Below are positions 44,733 to 55,408 of a stretch of 64,000 nt of DNA, piece after piece. The notes under the pieces were generated by a model. It ran no database searches and was not told the DNA's origin. It worked only from the letters and a program-made list of their open reading frames with translations. The first letter of the stretch is position 1. Each line of letters opens with the position of its first letter. The translations under genes were made by a program, and so were the position numbers. Origin of the DNA: Shewanella hanedai (GTDB lineage Bacteria; Pseudomonadota; Gammaproteobacteria; Enterobacterales; Shewanellaceae); contig NZ_VKGK01000009.1 in NCBI RefSeq assembly GCF_007197645.1, positions 1-64,000 on the forward strand. The letters are read 5' to 3'.

Positions 44733-45311
44733 TTACTGGTAAGAGTGATCGCCCGCTTGGTGCTCTGTTACATCTTTAACACCCGTTAACTCACCAGGGA
44801 ACATTTCAAGCAGTTGCTTTTCAATTCCATCTTTTAAAGTCACATCAACCATAGAGCAACCGTTACAGCCACCGCCGAATTGTAGAACAGCGGTGCCCTC
44901 TTCAGTAACCTCAATAAGCACGATGTTACCACCATGGCTAGCAAGCTGAGGGTTAATTTCAGACTGAATAACATACTCAATGCGCTCATTAAGTGACGCA
45001 TCAGAGGACACTTTACGCATCTTAGCATTGGGTGCTTTAAGCGTTAATTGTGAACCTAATTGATCAGTAACAAAATCGATGGTGGCGTCTTCAAGGAAAG
45101 GGGCTGATTTCTCGTCAACCATGGCATTAAAGCCATTAAATTCGAATTCCATATCATCAGCCTCAACAGCATCAGGCGGACAATACGAAACGCCACACTC
45201 AGCTGTTGCTGTACCTGGGCTAATTACGAATACACGAATATGAGTTCCGTCGGGCTGATCTGCTAACAAGGTAACAAAATGAGCCTGAGCGGTTTCGGAA
45301 ATGGTGATCAT
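44733..45311 (-). CDS. nfuA: Fe/S biogenesis protein NfuA
   Basis: 192 residues. A degenerate A-type scaffold domain at the N-terminus ([30 protein letters not shown]) precedes a C-terminal Nfu domain with the cluster-binding [20 protein letters not shown]. It carries 4Fe-4S clusters to target enzymes and helps under oxidative stress or iron limitation. Length equals the E. coli protein within a residue. Confidence 0.96.
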   Translation of the reverse strand: MITISETAQAHFVTLLADQPDGTHIRVFVISPGTATAECGVSYCPPDAVEADDMEFEFNGFNAMVDEKSAPFLEDATIDFVTDQLGSQLTLKAPNAKMRKVSSDASLNERIEYVIQSEINPQLASHGGNIVLIEVTEEGTAVLQFGGGCNGCSMVDVTLKDGIEKQLLEMFPGELTGVKDVTEHQAGDHSYQ

Positions 45312-45539
45312 TAAGACAAGCTCCGTCAGGTAAAACTTGAGTGTTTTAGTATGGATTACCCTATGATACTCTGACTGGGTTCAGCTTTGTAGTCCTCAAT
45401 CAAATTGGTTTACCCTTTTTATTAAAAGAATTAAGTAATAACAGGCTCCGAACAAGGAAGTATTTTCAATAAAACATGTGGAAAAAACAGCATCTAAATG
45501 CTAATTTAACGTTACATTACAAGTATAAAGACACTCACA

Positions 45540-48086
45540 ATGTTAAGAGCTCTGCTTTATTTTTTTGCGGTAAGCTACGTATTCGGTATCCTGCCTTCAG
45601 CATCTGCTGTTACCACTCAAAATTTGAGCTCAGTCGCAAATTTGAATCCGAGTTCCCAACTCACTTCACCCGAAGCATTCCTAGGCTATCCGTTGGGTAA
45701 GTGGCACTTGCGCCATGATCAGATCAATTATTACCTACAGCAGCTAGCGAATGAAAGCGACCGGTTGTCCATAGAAAAAAGTGGGCTGAGCTATGAAGAA
45801 AGGCAACAACTCACAGCCGTGATCACCTCCAAGTCAAACCAAGCCAACTTAAAGAAGATTCTAGCTCAACGTAAGGAAGTTAAATCAGGTAAAAAACAAG
45901 ATGGCCCACTGATTATCTGGTTGGCTTATTCCATACATGGCGATGAAGCCAGTGGCGCTCATGCAGCCTTAGCACTGAGCTATCAACTTGCCAGCAGCAA
46001 CGACCCATGGATTAAACAGCTACTAGACGAAGCAATTGTGCTGATCACTCCGACTCAAAACCCTGATGGTTTTGATCGATTTTCTAACTGGACCAATAAC
46101 TATCGTGGTCAAGTAGAAGTAAGCGATCCTCGTCACAAGGAGCACAAACAAAACTGGCCAACAGGAAGAACCAATCACTATTTTGCCGATCTCAATCGAG
46201 ACTGGTTATTCCTACGTCATCCTGAATCTAGAGGCAGAGTCGCACTTTTTCACAAGTGGCAACCTCACTATGTGGGTGACTTTCACGAAATGAACAGCAA
46301 CGGCAGTTATTTTTTCCAGCCAGGTGTCCCTGATAGAACTCACCCTTTAACGCCTAAGAAAAATCAGGTTTTAACCGAGAAATTAGCTCAATTTCATCGC
46401 CAAGCTCTCGATAAAAAACAGCAAGAATACTTTAGCCGTCAGATATTTGATGATTACTTTTATGGTAAAGGCTCAACATACCCGGATATTAATGGCTCCA
46501 TTGGCGTCTTATTCGAACAATCGAGTACTAAAGGCCAAGCCTTGATGACTGAGAATGGTAAACTTAGACTAAGCGACGCTATCGATAACCACTTAACCAC
46601 GTCGATATCCAGCCTAAAAGGTAGCTTAGCGCTCAAAGATGACCTACTTGATTATCAAAGCCAGTTTTACAAAGGCAGAGCTAAAGCCGCTATAAAGGGA
46701 CGCCAATCAGGCTATTTAATTGGCTCACAAGCGAATACAGGCAGAATTGCAGATATAGCTAACCTATTCAACCAACATCAGATTACATTTTACTATTTAA
46801 CGGAGTCGGTGGCACAAGGTGATAAAGAATTTAGCGCTGCAAGCAGCCTATTTATTCCTCTTCATCAGCCTCAAAAAGACTTATTACTGGCGATATTTGA
46901 TCAACGGAATGAGTTTGCAGATCCCACATTTTACGATGTGTCGAGCTGGAACCTAGAACATGCTTATGATTTAGATATGGTAAGAAACGCCAAGTTAGAT
47001 CTTGATGTACTGTCATCTACAGCACCTGATAGCCATGAGTTTGAAGCCGACTCTCAAGCCGTTGCTTTACTCATTAATTGGCAACAAGATGGCGCAGCCT
47101 TTGTATTGCAGCAATTACTTGAGAATAAAATCCAAGTAAAATTTGCTGCGAGCCCATTTACCGTCAAAATTGACAGTGTGGAACACAATTTCCCTGCTGG
47201 CAGCTTACAAATCCCGCTTAAGCAAGCTAACGTCTCTAGCGATAAGATAACAGCAAAGATTGCCCGTTTGATGGCCATGACTCCTTTAGACATTGCCACG
47301 GTAAACAGCAGCGCATCAGTCGCAGGAATTGATTTGGGCAGCCCTGACTTCCACTCAATTAAGCCCGTTAAACCCTTAATCGTTACAGGGTATGGGATTG
47401 ATGAATCAGAAGCCGGAGAGATTTGGTATTACTTAGATACTAAACTTGGCGTACCAGTCACCTTAGCCGATACTTCACATCTCTCTAAGATTCCCTTGAG
47501 TGGCTACACTCATATCTTCCTTCCTGGAGGAAGATACTCCTCACTCAATGAAACACTGACTCGAAAACTAGGTCAATTTGCCAGTCAGGGTGGCATCGTC
47601 ATCGCCCAAAAAGGGGCACTTAGCTGGCTAAATAAAGGTAACCTATTAAAAGCCAACCTCAAGGAGTCGCGCTTCTTCAAACTACTCTTTGACAGCAGTG
47701 ACCTAACCTTTGATGAAAAAGAAAAATTATCCGCTCGTCAAGCCATAGGCGGTGCAATACTCGAACTCACTTTGGATATCAGCCACCCACTGAGTTTTGG
47801 GATACCTAACGCTCGACTACCAATATTAAAAAATAAGGCACTCGGACTTGAAGATAGTTCGACACCTTTCAGTGTCGCTGCAAAATATGCTAAACAGCCA
47901 CTGTTAAGCGGTTATCTCGCTAAAGAGTATCAGCGCAGCTTATCTCAAAGCCCAGCCATCTTAGTCGAATCAAGAGGTAAAGGAGCTGTTGTCGTATTGG
48001 CCGATAATCTTATGTTTAGAAACATCTGGCTGGGATCAGAAAAAATATATGCTAATGCCCTCTACTTTATCCCCGCATTACACTAA
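45540..48086 (+). CDS. Secreted M14-family zinc carboxypeptidase
   Basis: 848 residues. A signal peptide (LLYFFAVSYVFGILPSASA) precedes an M14 domain with zinc ligands in YSIHGDEASG and the later His of GDFHEMNSNGSYFF, and specificity region TPTQNPDGFDRFSNW. A C-terminal class-I glutamine-amidotransferase-like module (YTHIFLPGGRYSSL, GGIVIAQKG) is known from large secreted M14 proteins. It probably trims peptides in the periplasm or outside. The ribosome binding site is weak. Divergent from nfuA. Confidence 0.88.
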   Translation: MLRALLYFFAVSYVFGILPSASAVTTQNLSSVANLNPSSQLTSPEAFLGYPLGKWHLRHDQINYYLQQLANESDRLSIEKSGLSYEERQQLTAVITSKSNQANLKKILAQRKEVKSGKKQDGPLIIWLAYSIHGDEASGAHAALALSYQLASSNDPWIKQLLDEAIVLITPTQNPDGFDRFSNWTNNYRGQVEVSDPRHKEHKQNWPTGRTNHYFADLNRDWLFLRHPESRGRVALFHKWQPHYVGDFHEMNSNGSYFFQPGVPDRTHPLTPKKNQVLTEKLAQFHRQALDKKQQEYFSRQIFDDYFYGKGSTYPDINGSIGVLFEQSSTKGQALMTENGKLRLSDAIDNHLTTSISSLKGSLALKDDLLDYQSQFYKGRAKAAIKGRQSGYLIGSQANTGRIADIANLFNQHQITFYYLTESVAQGDKEFSAASSLFIPLHQPQKDLLLAIFDQRNEFADPTFYDVSSWNLEHAYDLDMVRNAKLDLDVLSSTAPDSHEFEADSQAVALLINWQQDGAAFVLQQLLENKIQVKFAASPFTVKIDSVEHNFPAGSLQIPLKQANVSSDKITAKIARLMAMTPLDIATVNSSASVAGIDLGSPDFHSIKPVKPLIVTGYGIDESEAGEIWYYLDTKLGVPVTLADTSHLSKIPLSGYTHIFLPGGRYSSLNETLTRKLGQFASQGGIVIAQKGALSWLNKGNLLKANLKESRFFKLLFDSSDLTFDEKEKLSARQAIGGAILELTLDISHPLSFGIPNARLPILKNKALGLEDSSTPFSVAAKYAKQPLLSGYLAKEYQRSLSQSPAILVESRGKGAVVVLADNLMFRNIWLGSEKIYANALYFIPALH

Positions 48087-48093
48087 TGAATGA

Positions 48094-48121
48094 GATAACA
48101 GCGAGAATATCCTCGCTGTTA
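48094..48121. terminator. Stem-loop between M14 peptidase and comF
   Basis: An 11-bp perfect stem (ATAACAGCGAG / CTCGCTGTTAT) with a 6-base loop lies between two convergent genes. The T-run is short, so termination may be inefficient. Confidence 0.6.
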
Positions 48122-48156
48122 TTGTCGTACACAAATTAAAGAATATGAGCAGCTAA

Positions 48157-48870
48157 TTAATCCAAAACCCCTGGCGCTTCAGCTCTTGCCAAACACCAGA
48201 CCTGAACATGAATATGTCGCTTTTCAAACAGCCCAGCTATCTCTTTCGCTGTAGCCCCAGTGGTCACCACATCATCAATTAACGCAATTCTCTGATAGGG
48301 AAAGTCATTTGTGAGAGTGAACGCCTCCGATAAATTCTGACGCCGCTGCTTACCGGTAAGTCCGGCTTGTGACTGAGTATCTAGAGTGCGCGCTAAACCC
48401 TCAGTCACAATCGGTATGTTAAGTTGCCGATGAATTGCATCGGCAATCAACCAAGCCTGATTAAAACCTCGTTCTCTCTGACGGTTAGGATGTAATGACA
48501 CTGGAACAAGTACTTGGGGAAGTTGCAACAATCCCAATGCTTCAAGTTCTAAAATACGACCAACCAAAGCTTGAGACAGTGCAGGTAACACGGCAAACTG
48601 CCGCTGATATTTAATTAAGCCTATCCACTCGCCTAATCCCTTATGGTAGCTGCAAGGTGCAATCACATTCAGAGGTTGCGTTTTCATGCATTGGCCACAA
48701 AATCGAGTCTGAATCTGCATACCACAACCACATCCTAGACAGATAGGTTGATGATACAAGCCACTATCGAGGCACACAGCACACAAACCCTTTGCCGGCA
48801 GGTCGATACTTTGATGGCACATAAGACATCGATTAGGTAAACTCCCAGAGAGCAACTGCATCAAATTCAT
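48157..48870 (-). CDS. comF: ComF-family phosphoribosyltransferase-like protein
   Basis: 237 residues. N-terminal zinc-ribbon cysteines (CLMCHQS, CAVCLD, CLGCGCGM, CGQCM) precede a PRTase domain with VPVSLHPNRQRERGFNQAW and the PRPP loop IALIDDVVTTGATAKEIA. ComF/GntX proteins take part in DNA uptake or gluconate use; in gammaproteobacteria with type IV pili it is linked to transformation. ATG 48870 is preferred over GTG 48876. Divergent from bioH, as in E. coli (gntX-bioH). Confidence 0.9.
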   Translation of the reverse strand: MNLMQLLSGSLPNRCLMCHQSIDLPAKGLCAVCLDSGLYHQPICLGCGCGMQIQTRFCGQCMKTQPLNVIAPCSYHKGLGEWIGLIKYQRQFAVLPALSQALVGRILELEALGLLQLPQVLVPVSLHPNRQRERGFNQAWLIADAIHRQLNIPIVTEGLARTLDTQSQAGLTGKQRRQNLSEAFTLTNDFPYQRIALIDDVVTTGATAKEIAGLFEKRHIHVQVWCLARAEAPGVLD

Positions 48871-49068
48871 CAGCACTAAACACCAGTTTTATCTATACAA
48901 ATACGATCTAAAAAGACTCTTTTCAAAGGCCTTATGCGCTTAACCCTAGACGTATTGTTAAGGGAATAATCTCGCCATGATGGGTTAATGAGACCACGAA
49001 ATGAGCTTGGGTGTGTGGTGAGTTGATAGCACCACTGGATATTATTTAAGTATTAGGAAATCAACTCC

Positions 49069-49845
49069 ATGAGTTCAACCTTACATATAGACTCTATTGG
49101 CCAAGGCCAAGAGATAGTTATACTCCATGGCTGGGGAATGAATAGTTCGGTGTTCACACCACTTCACTCTTCTCTCTCTGAGTATAGAGTCCACTATGTC
49201 GACTTGCCCGGTTTTGGGTTCAGCGAGGCAATTGAGGGCGACTTAGATACTTGGGTTGACGCTATTATTGCCAAACTGCCAAATAAGGCAATTTGGGTGG
49301 GCTGGTCATTAGGGGGCTTAGTCGCAACTAGAGCTGCTTTACGATACCCAACTCAAGTGACAGGACTAGTGACTATCGCTTCCTCCCCCTGCTTTATGGC
49401 ACATGAAGATCAATCTTGGCCAGGCATACCACCTCAGGTATTGGCGCAGTTTTCTGTTCAACTACAAGATAATATCGGTAAGACAATCGAACGATTTCTT
49501 GCAATCCAAGCCATGGGGAGTTCAACGGCGAAAGAGGACATCAGACAACTCAAGAATCTTGTGCTTGCAAGGCCTTTGCCTAAAGACTCTGCACTACGAC
49601 AGGGACTGGAAATGTTAGAGAAGGTCGACCTTAGATCCCAGCTCACTCAGATAGAGCAACCTTGGCTCAGGATCTGGGGACGCTTAGATGGGCTGGTCCC
49701 TAGACGAGTACCACCTTTAATGCCAATAAACTCGGAACTCTATCAAGACTTAGTCCTGCAAAAGGCATCACACGCGCCTTTTTTTTCACACAAGGATGAG
49801 TTCCTTGCAGGCTTTACCAGCTGGTTAAATAACATTTCCGGCTAG
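49069..49845 (+). CDS. bioH: Pimeloyl-ACP methyl ester esterase BioH
   Basis: 258-residue alpha/beta hydrolase: oxyanion-hole HGWGMNS, nucleophile Ser80 (VGWSLGGLVA), Asp in WGRLDGLVP and His in ASHAPFFSH. It frees pimeloyl-ACP for biotin synthesis. AGGAAAT stands upstream. The comF-bioH divergent pairing supports the assignment. A MITE follows 13 bases after the stop. Confidence 0.94.
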   Translation: MSSTLHIDSIGQGQEIVILHGWGMNSSVFTPLHSSLSEYRVHYVDLPGFGFSEAIEGDLDTWVDAIIAKLPNKAIWVGWSLGGLVATRAALRYPTQVTGLVTIASSPCFMAHEDQSWPGIPPQVLAQFSVQLQDNIGKTIERFLAIQAMGSSTAKEDIRQLKNLVLARPLPKDSALRQGLEMLEKVDLRSQLTQIEQPWLRIWGRLDGLVPRRVPPLMPINSELYQDLVLQKASHAPFFSHKDEFLAGFTSWLNNISG

Positions 49846-49858
49846 AGACTTTATCTAT

Positions 49859-50172
49859 ATACCAGTCGGTATAAAGATGTGATCGCTCAGCGAGAGTTAG
49901 CACTTCTGAGGCAAGGTCATTAATTGCTCCTGCATTAATGACATTCACCACATCCATGTGGCTTGCAACGAGTGAGGAGCATAGTTGTTCTACGTTTAAG
50001 CTCGTTAACATAGCATCGGATGTGCTAAAACTCGCCTTTTAGGCGTGTTTTTGGCTGCCTACTTCTGCGTTGAATAAACTCACAAGGGAATAACTATTCC
50101 ATCATCTATTCGCCTTGAATTAGTTTGCCAAAAAACACGCTGAGTAGAACACTTTCTTATATCGATTGGTAT
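49859..50172. mobile_element. MITE copy B (314 bp) with internal insertion
   Basis: Same orientation as copy A, with degenerate ends (ATACCAGTCGGTATAA and TTATATCGATTGGTAT). It contains a 48-bp block absent from A and C at 49917-49964. That block carries two hairpins: TCATTAA/TTAATGA and CCACAT/ATGTGG. It lies between bioH and the 50222 gene. Confidence 0.87.
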
Positions 50173-50221
50173 TACGCCCCAAATACGGTTATTATTTAGT
50201 CATAGGTCGGAGGTAAATATC

Positions 50222-50725
50222 ATGCTGGTTGTCACCAACTATCCCAATGTGCCCATCGCGACAACTAATGCCGCTACCGATGCTGCGCGCACAGATAACC
50301 TGCAAAAACCTCCCGTCATTCCTCCTCAAGAAGCGACAAAAGGACATAATGAGCGTCCTTTTAATTCTCAGCATGAGCGCACTGCACAACAGGCAGAAGT
50401 GCTCGCTAGACTCAATGAAAAAAGTCAGGGCAAGCAACAAGGCGCAGCACAGCAAGAGAGTGCAAAACAGCATCTGCAGCAAACCAACCCAGCTGAAGCC
50501 CTAAAGCTTAATAATTTACTCAAGGGTAAGCCGGCGCTACAAAGACGGGATATTCGAACTCAACAACAAATAGATACCACTCGAGATGAAGGTAAAAAAG
50601 AGGCAAGGCAGGGAATGCTTGGACAAGCACCTGAGGTTTACCAAAAGTTTGGTCAACACATAGAAACATTTTATCAACAGCAGACTGAACCTAAAATCCA
50701 GTCTGCTGTTTCCGCACTAATTTAA
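50222..50725 (+). CDS. Hypothetical Gln/Ala-rich protein
   Basis: 167 residues, hydrophilic, with no signal peptide or membrane helix. A Thr/Ala/Pro N-terminus is followed by Gln/Lys/Glu-rich helical sequence (HERTAQQAEVLARLNEKSQG, QQGAAQQESAKQHLQQ), likely partly disordered or coiled. A strong ribosome binding site (GGAGGT) supports a real gene. Its last codons include a 12-bp hairpin (50676-50710), and its stop overlaps the convergent sulfatase gene by four bases. The family is not recognised; no function proposed. Confidence 0.75.
   Translation: MLVVTNYPNVPIATTNAATDAARTDNLQKPPVIPPQEATKGHNERPFNSQHERTAQQAEVLARLNEKSQGKQQGAAQQESAKQHLQQTNPAEALKLNNLLKGKPALQRRDIRTQQQIDTTRDEGKKEARQGMLGQAPEVYQKFGQHIETFYQQQTEPKIQSAVSALI
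50676..50710. terminator. Hairpin inside the 3' end of the 50222 gene
   Basis: A 12-bp perfect stem (AACAGCAGACTG / CAGTCTGCTGTT) with an 11-base loop, in the coding end of one gene and just past the stop of the convergent one. It is followed by only three T, so it may block readthrough partially. Confidence 0.45.
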
Positions 50726-52680
50726 CGCTTATCTTCACTCGACTCTGTACGATATAAGCCTTTCTGGTAAGCCATACTTCCCCATAATGCCCAGCTTAAT
50801 GCCGCTTGCTTCATCTCTTCGCTCTGGGGACTAGTCGATAACGTCTCAGTTTTGGAGTCATACTTAAACCCTACAGGCTCACGCTCTGGCTGAAGGATAA
50901 CCACATCATCACCTCGTACATACGCCATATTCTTATCGTATTGCATCAAAGCACGACCAGGCCAATCTTCACTTGTCTGGCTTAAATCACGACCTAACAT
51001 AGGATAAGAATCAGACACGCCCATTAAAGAGAGCAAGGTTGGCGCCAAGTCTATCTGACTTACAACGCGTTCATCGTGTTTAACCTCAACACCTTCGCCT
51101 AAAATAATACCAGGGATCCTAAAACGTGGAATAGGCACCAAGCTTGCTCCGCCAACTCGACTATCATGATCCGCGACCACTAAAAAGATGGTGTCTTTCC
51201 AATAATTCGATTTTTTTGCAAGTTTAAAGAACTCCCCAACCGCATAGTCAGCATACTTAGCCGCATTATTACGCGTCTGTTTTGGTTGTTCATATAACTC
51301 AATGCGATCATCAGGGAATTCGAATGGATCATGATTACTCGAGCTAAACACTAAACTAAAGAAGGGCTTTCCTTCACGATAAAATTGCTCAAACTCACTG
51401 TTAGCTCTGCGCATCAAATCTTCATCTGACACTCCCCAAGAGCCGACAAATGCTGGATCTTTGTAATCATTCTCATCGACAATGTCACTAAAACCATTGC
51501 CTAGAAAAAAGCTCTTCATATTATCAAAGTGACTTTCACCACCATAGACAAACTGGGTCTCATAACCGTGGCTTTTTAATAGTTCAGCAATCGAGAAGAA
51601 ACCATTTTGGCTCTTACCCAGCTTAACCACAGAGCGTGCAGGTGTGGGGGTAAAACCGGTGACGACTGCTTCTATTCCGCGTACAGAACGAGTACCAGTT
51701 GCGTATAGATTTTCGAATGACCATCCCTCTTGAGATAATGCATCGATATTCGGTGTTAAAGGTAATCCACCTAAGCTTCCGACGAATTGAGCACCAAGGC
51801 TCTCTTGTAAAATGATAACCAGATTTTTCGGTCTACCTTGATAGCTAGCTTGATTAAATGACATGCTTGGCAGTTCTTTCGAAGTAAACGCTTCCAAAGG
51901 ACGACCACTGTCACGACGCACATTATCGATAACGGCTTGGTCATCCATATGGCCATAAATTTTAGCGGCGTTTGCTTCATTCCCCATCTGGTTAATGGCA
52001 AAAATCAAAGAGTACGCCGAGTTAATCACAAGTGAGTTAACTAGCGGATCATCATTAAAAGCAACCATAGCAGGGTTTAATGGGCGATGTCCTAGGGTCG
52101 ATCTCGCCCCCATTAAGGTCACCGCAATCACAACCAGTGCGATAACCGGACGCCAGAACCAACGTGGATAAATTAGGTTTTTAAGCAGTGCGCCGCTCAG
52201 TTTCCAACCTCCCCATAAAGTTAATCCGCTAACTAATCCACCTAAGAGCAGCTCTAGTTTACGCCCACTCCACAACATGGAGAGAACCTCTTTAGGGTAA
52301 ATAAGGTATTCAACATAGAGACGATTAGGACGGATGCCATACTCTTCAATAAATGACGGTGTCGATATCTCCAAAAATACGATCAACCATAACCCCAAGG
52401 TTAACCAGACTCGTAAGATCGTATTCCATGTTCGGCCGATAACATGATCGCCTGAAAAAATAGCGGTACCAAGTGCGGCAATACCCCATAACCAACATAA
52501 ACCTGCGAAATCGACCCTTGCACCTTGTATCAATAAATGAGACCAACCATCGACCGCAGCGACACGATCGGCTTGCCATATTCCTAAGCCAATACGGCTA
52601 AGGGTCAGAAAAATAAATGCGATGATGCAAAAGATGAGAATAGAGCGAAATGGCCCTAAATGTGAGTGCCGAGTCTTCAT
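50722..52680 (-). CDS. LTA synthase-family membrane sulfatase/phosphotransferase
   Basis: 652 residues. About five N-terminal membrane helices (to about 190) are followed by an extracytoplasmic alkaline-phosphatase-fold domain with metal-site VIILQESLGA, nucleophile Thr in ATGTRSVRGIEA, and IFLVVADHDSRVGG. In gram-negatives such proteins transfer phosphoglycerol or phosphoethanolamine groups to envelope glycans or lipids. The actual acceptor is unknown. It overlaps the 50222 gene tail to tail by four bases. Confidence 0.88.
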   Translation of the reverse strand: MKTRHSHLGPFRSILIFCIIAFIFLTLSRIGLGIWQADRVAAVDGWSHLLIQGARVDFAGLCWLWGIAALGTAIFSGDHVIGRTWNTILRVWLTLGLWLIVFLEISTPSFIEEYGIRPNRLYVEYLIYPKEVLSMLWSGRKLELLLGGLVSGLTLWGGWKLSGALLKNLIYPRWFWRPVIALVVIAVTLMGARSTLGHRPLNPAMVAFNDDPLVNSLVINSAYSLIFAINQMGNEANAAKIYGHMDDQAVIDNVRRDSGRPLEAFTSKELPSMSFNQASYQGRPKNLVIILQESLGAQFVGSLGGLPLTPNIDALSQEGWSFENLYATGTRSVRGIEAVVTGFTPTPARSVVKLGKSQNGFFSIAELLKSHGYETQFVYGGESHFDNMKSFFLGNGFSDIVDENDYKDPAFVGSWGVSDEDLMRRANSEFEQFYREGKPFFSLVFSSSNHDPFEFPDDRIELYEQPKQTRNNAAKYADYAVGEFFKLAKKSNYWKDTIFLVVADHDSRVGGASLVPIPRFRIPGIILGEGVEVKHDERVVSQIDLAPTLLSLMGVSDSYPMLGRDLSQTSEDWPGRALMQYDKNMAYVRGDDVVILQPEREPVGFKYDSKTETLSTSPQSEEMKQAALSWALWGSMAYQKGLYRTESSEDKR

Positions 52681-52809
52681 AAATGTCCCAGAGTTTTTGT
52701 CGACCCTCTATGGAGCCCTTATCGAGTAATACTGACATACTTGGAAATATTTAGTTCAAAAAACCCACCTAAAAACTCACATTTATTCAATAAGCATATA
52801 TTTTGATAT

Positions 52810-52840
52810 AAAAAAGCCGAAGTTATTACTAACTTCGGCT
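52810..52840 (-). terminator. Terminator of tex
   Basis: An 11-bp perfect stem (AGCCGAAGTTA / TAACTTCGGCT), 4-base loop and T-run in minus-strand reading, 22 bases after the tex stop. Confidence 0.92.
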
Positions 52841-52861
52841 CATTTGTTTCAATTTGTATTA

Positions 52862-55204
52862 TTACTTTTTAAGTTTAGCCAGCGCATCAGCAAAAGCATT
52901 ACCCATTGCAGCGTTGGCTGGCTGAGCCTTCTGCTTAGGACGATTCTGCGTTTTGTTGTTACCAGTGTAAGGTTTACCACCTGTACTAGGACTTGGACTT
53001 GGACGACTCGCAGACTTCTCACCCACTTTCTCATCAAGACGCATGCTCAGCGCAATACGTTTGCGCTCTACATCAATCTCCATCACTTTGACTTTTACCA
53101 CGTCACCCGCTTTTACAATCGTATGGGGATCGCTAACAAACTTTTCAGTTAAAGACGAGATATGCACCAAACCATCTTGGTGAACTCCAATATCCACAAA
53201 AGCACCAAAGTTAGTTACGTTGGTCACAACACCTTCTAGAATCATCTCAGGTTTTAAATCTTTGACCTGCTCGATACCCTCTTTAAATACTGCTGTTTTG
53301 AACTCGCCACGTGGATCTCGCCCCGGCTTATCTAATTCTGCCAGTATATCGGTGACAGTTGGCAGTCCAAAAACCTCAGTAATGAAATCTTCAGCTTTTA
53401 CACTTTTAAGCAATTCTGAATTACCCACTAACGTTTCTAGTGCTTGCCCTTTCGCTTTGGCAATCGACTCAACCAAAGAGTAAGCCTCAGGATGCACAGA
53501 TGAGGCATCTAACGGATTGGCACCTTTTAGGATGCGTAAGAAACCAGCTGCCTGCTCATAAGCCTTAGGTCCTAAGCGAGCAACTTTAAGTAACTGCTTA
53601 CGTTCTGTAAACTCGCCATTTTCATCGCGATAAGTGACGATGTTTCTCGCCAATGTCTTATTTAGTCCAGCGACTTGAGCTAACAAAGGTGCTGACGCCA
53701 TGTTCAAATCGACCCCAACGCTGTTCACACAATCTTCCACTACACCCTCTAGTGACAGAGAAAGCAGACTCTGACTCACATCATGCTGATATTGTCCGAC
53801 ACCGATAGCCTTAGGCTCTATTTTTACGAGTTCAGCAAGAGGATCCTGCAGACGGCGAGCAATCGATACCGCGCCTCGAATCGACACATCAAGATCTGGA
53901 AACTCGTTTGCAGCAAATTCAGAGGCCGAGTAAACCGACGCCCCCGCTTCACTTACCATAATCTTAGTGATCTTAGGCAGTTCATCTTTCACGCTAGCGA
54001 TCAATTCTGCAGCCAACTTATCCGTCTCTCTAGACGCAGTACCATTACCAACAGCAATCAAGTCAACTTTATGCATCTTTGCCAAATTGGCTAAAGTACG
54101 CACCGACTTATCCCACTGATTCTGAGGTGCATGGGGGAAAATGGTCGTATGTGCAACCAACTTACCCGTATTATTCACGATAGCGACTTTCACACCACTT
54201 CTTAATCCAGGGTCTAACCCTAGTGTCGCCTTAGCACCCGCTGGTGCAGCCATCAGTAGATCGCCTAAATTACGGGCAAACACCTTAATAGCTTCGGTTT
54301 CTGCCAGCTCTCGCATTTTAGAAATAAATTCAGTTTCCATCTGTAGCGCGATCTTAATTCGCCACGTCGCAGTCACAACCGTTTTCAACCAAGCATCGAC
54401 ATCACTACTGCCCAAGTTGAGCTTAAAGTGCTCTGCAATAATCACTTCACAATAGCTACCTTGCTTAGATTCATTGCTTGGATCTGCATTCATATTTAAG
54501 CTAAGCACACCTTCATTACGACCACGAAGCATGGCTAATGCACGGTGTGAAGGGATCTTATTTAGCGGTTCAGAATGCTCGAAATAATCTCTAAATTTAG
54601 CGCCTTCTTTCTCTTTTCCTTTCACCATTTTACTTTCAAGAACAGAGCTCTGGCTTAGGTGCTTTCTAACTTTCTGCAATAATGCTGCATCTTCAGCAAA
54701 GCGCTCCATCACGATAAAGCGAGCGCCATCGAGTACTAATTTAGTATCAGCAAAGTTCGCCGTGGCATTAAGAAACTTGCCAGCTTCCTGCTCAATGTTT
54801 GCCTGACGATTATTCAATAATAAGTCGGCTAACGGCTCAATGCCTGCTTCAATAGCTATTTGTCCTTTCGTACGACGCTTAGGCTTATATGGCAAATAAA
54901 GATCTTCTAAAAGGGTCTTACTGTCGGCATCAAATAGTGCCTTTCTCAATTCAGGGGTGAGTTTTCCCTGAGTGTCAATGCTCGACAAAATCACGGTACG
55001 TCTATCATTCAAATCACGTAGGTAACCCAATCGGCTAAACAAGGTTCGCAGCTGAGTATCATCTAATCCCCCAGTCGCTTCCTTACGGTAACGAGCCACA
55101 AATGGTACCGTAGCACCGTCATCCAGTAACGCGATGGTAGAGACAACTTGTTGTTCACGAACATTCAGTTCTTGAGCGATGATTTGAGCAATATTGTGCG
55201 TCAT
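52862..55204 (-). CDS. tex: Transcription accessory protein Tex (YhgF)
   Basis: 780 residues. Tex N-terminal domain ([20 protein letters not shown]), YqgF-like RNase H fold ([18 protein letters not shown]), helix-hairpin-helix ([20 protein letters not shown]) and a C-terminal S1 RNA-binding domain ([20 protein letters not shown]), then a Ser/Pro/Gly and basic tail. It binds RNA and RNA polymerase-associated transcripts. ATG 55204 matches the family start; ATG 55210 is possible. No clear ribosome binding site is seen. Confidence 0.95.
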   Translation of the reverse strand: MTHNIAQIIAQELNVREQQVVSTIALLDDGATVPFVARYRKEATGGLDDTQLRTLFSRLGYLRDLNDRRTVILSSIDTQGKLTPELRKALFDADSKTLLEDLYLPYKPKRRTKGQIAIEAGIEPLADLLLNNRQANIEQEAGKFLNATANFADTKLVLDGARFIVMERFAEDAALLQKVRKHLSQSSVLESKMVKGKEKEGAKFRDYFEHSEPLNKIPSHRALAMLRGRNEGVLSLNMNADPSNESKQGSYCEVIIAEHFKLNLGSSDVDAWLKTVVTATWRIKIALQMETEFISKMRELAETEAIKVFARNLGDLLMAAPAGAKATLGLDPGLRSGVKVAIVNNTGKLVAHTTIFPHAPQNQWDKSVRTLANLAKMHKVDLIAVGNGTASRETDKLAAELIASVKDELPKITKIMVSEAGASVYSASEFAANEFPDLDVSIRGAVSIARRLQDPLAELVKIEPKAIGVGQYQHDVSQSLLSLSLEGVVEDCVNSVGVDLNMASAPLLAQVAGLNKTLARNIVTYRDENGEFTERKQLLKVARLGPKAYEQAAGFLRILKGANPLDASSVHPEAYSLVESIAKAKGQALETLVGNSELLKSVKAEDFITEVFGLPTVTDILAELDKPGRDPRGEFKTAVFKEGIEQVKDLKPEMILEGVVTNVTNFGAFVDIGVHQDGLVHISSLTEKFVSDPHTIVKAGDVVKVKVMEIDVERKRIALSMRLDEKVGEKSASRPSPSPSTGGKPYTGNNKTQNRPKQKAQPANAAMGNAFADALAKLKK

Positions 55205-55408
55205 TTGCATAGGAAGTATTGTCGAGCCTAGATTAAAAACGTAGTGGCGCCCAAGATAGCACAGGCTATATACCCAAGCCACTTGGAAATGCAGGATTCA
55301 GTGGGAATTTAATACGCTTTAAACAAGGCATTGATTGCAGGATTAAGGTAGTCAAAAAGTGACGCAGTTCAAGCTTGTTTAAGCCTGACAGAAACAGAAT
55401 AAGAAATA

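Noticed and set aside
49814..50011. 65-codon minus frame over the bioH end and MITE copy B
   Set aside because: It arises from MITE sequence and is not conserved in copies A or C.
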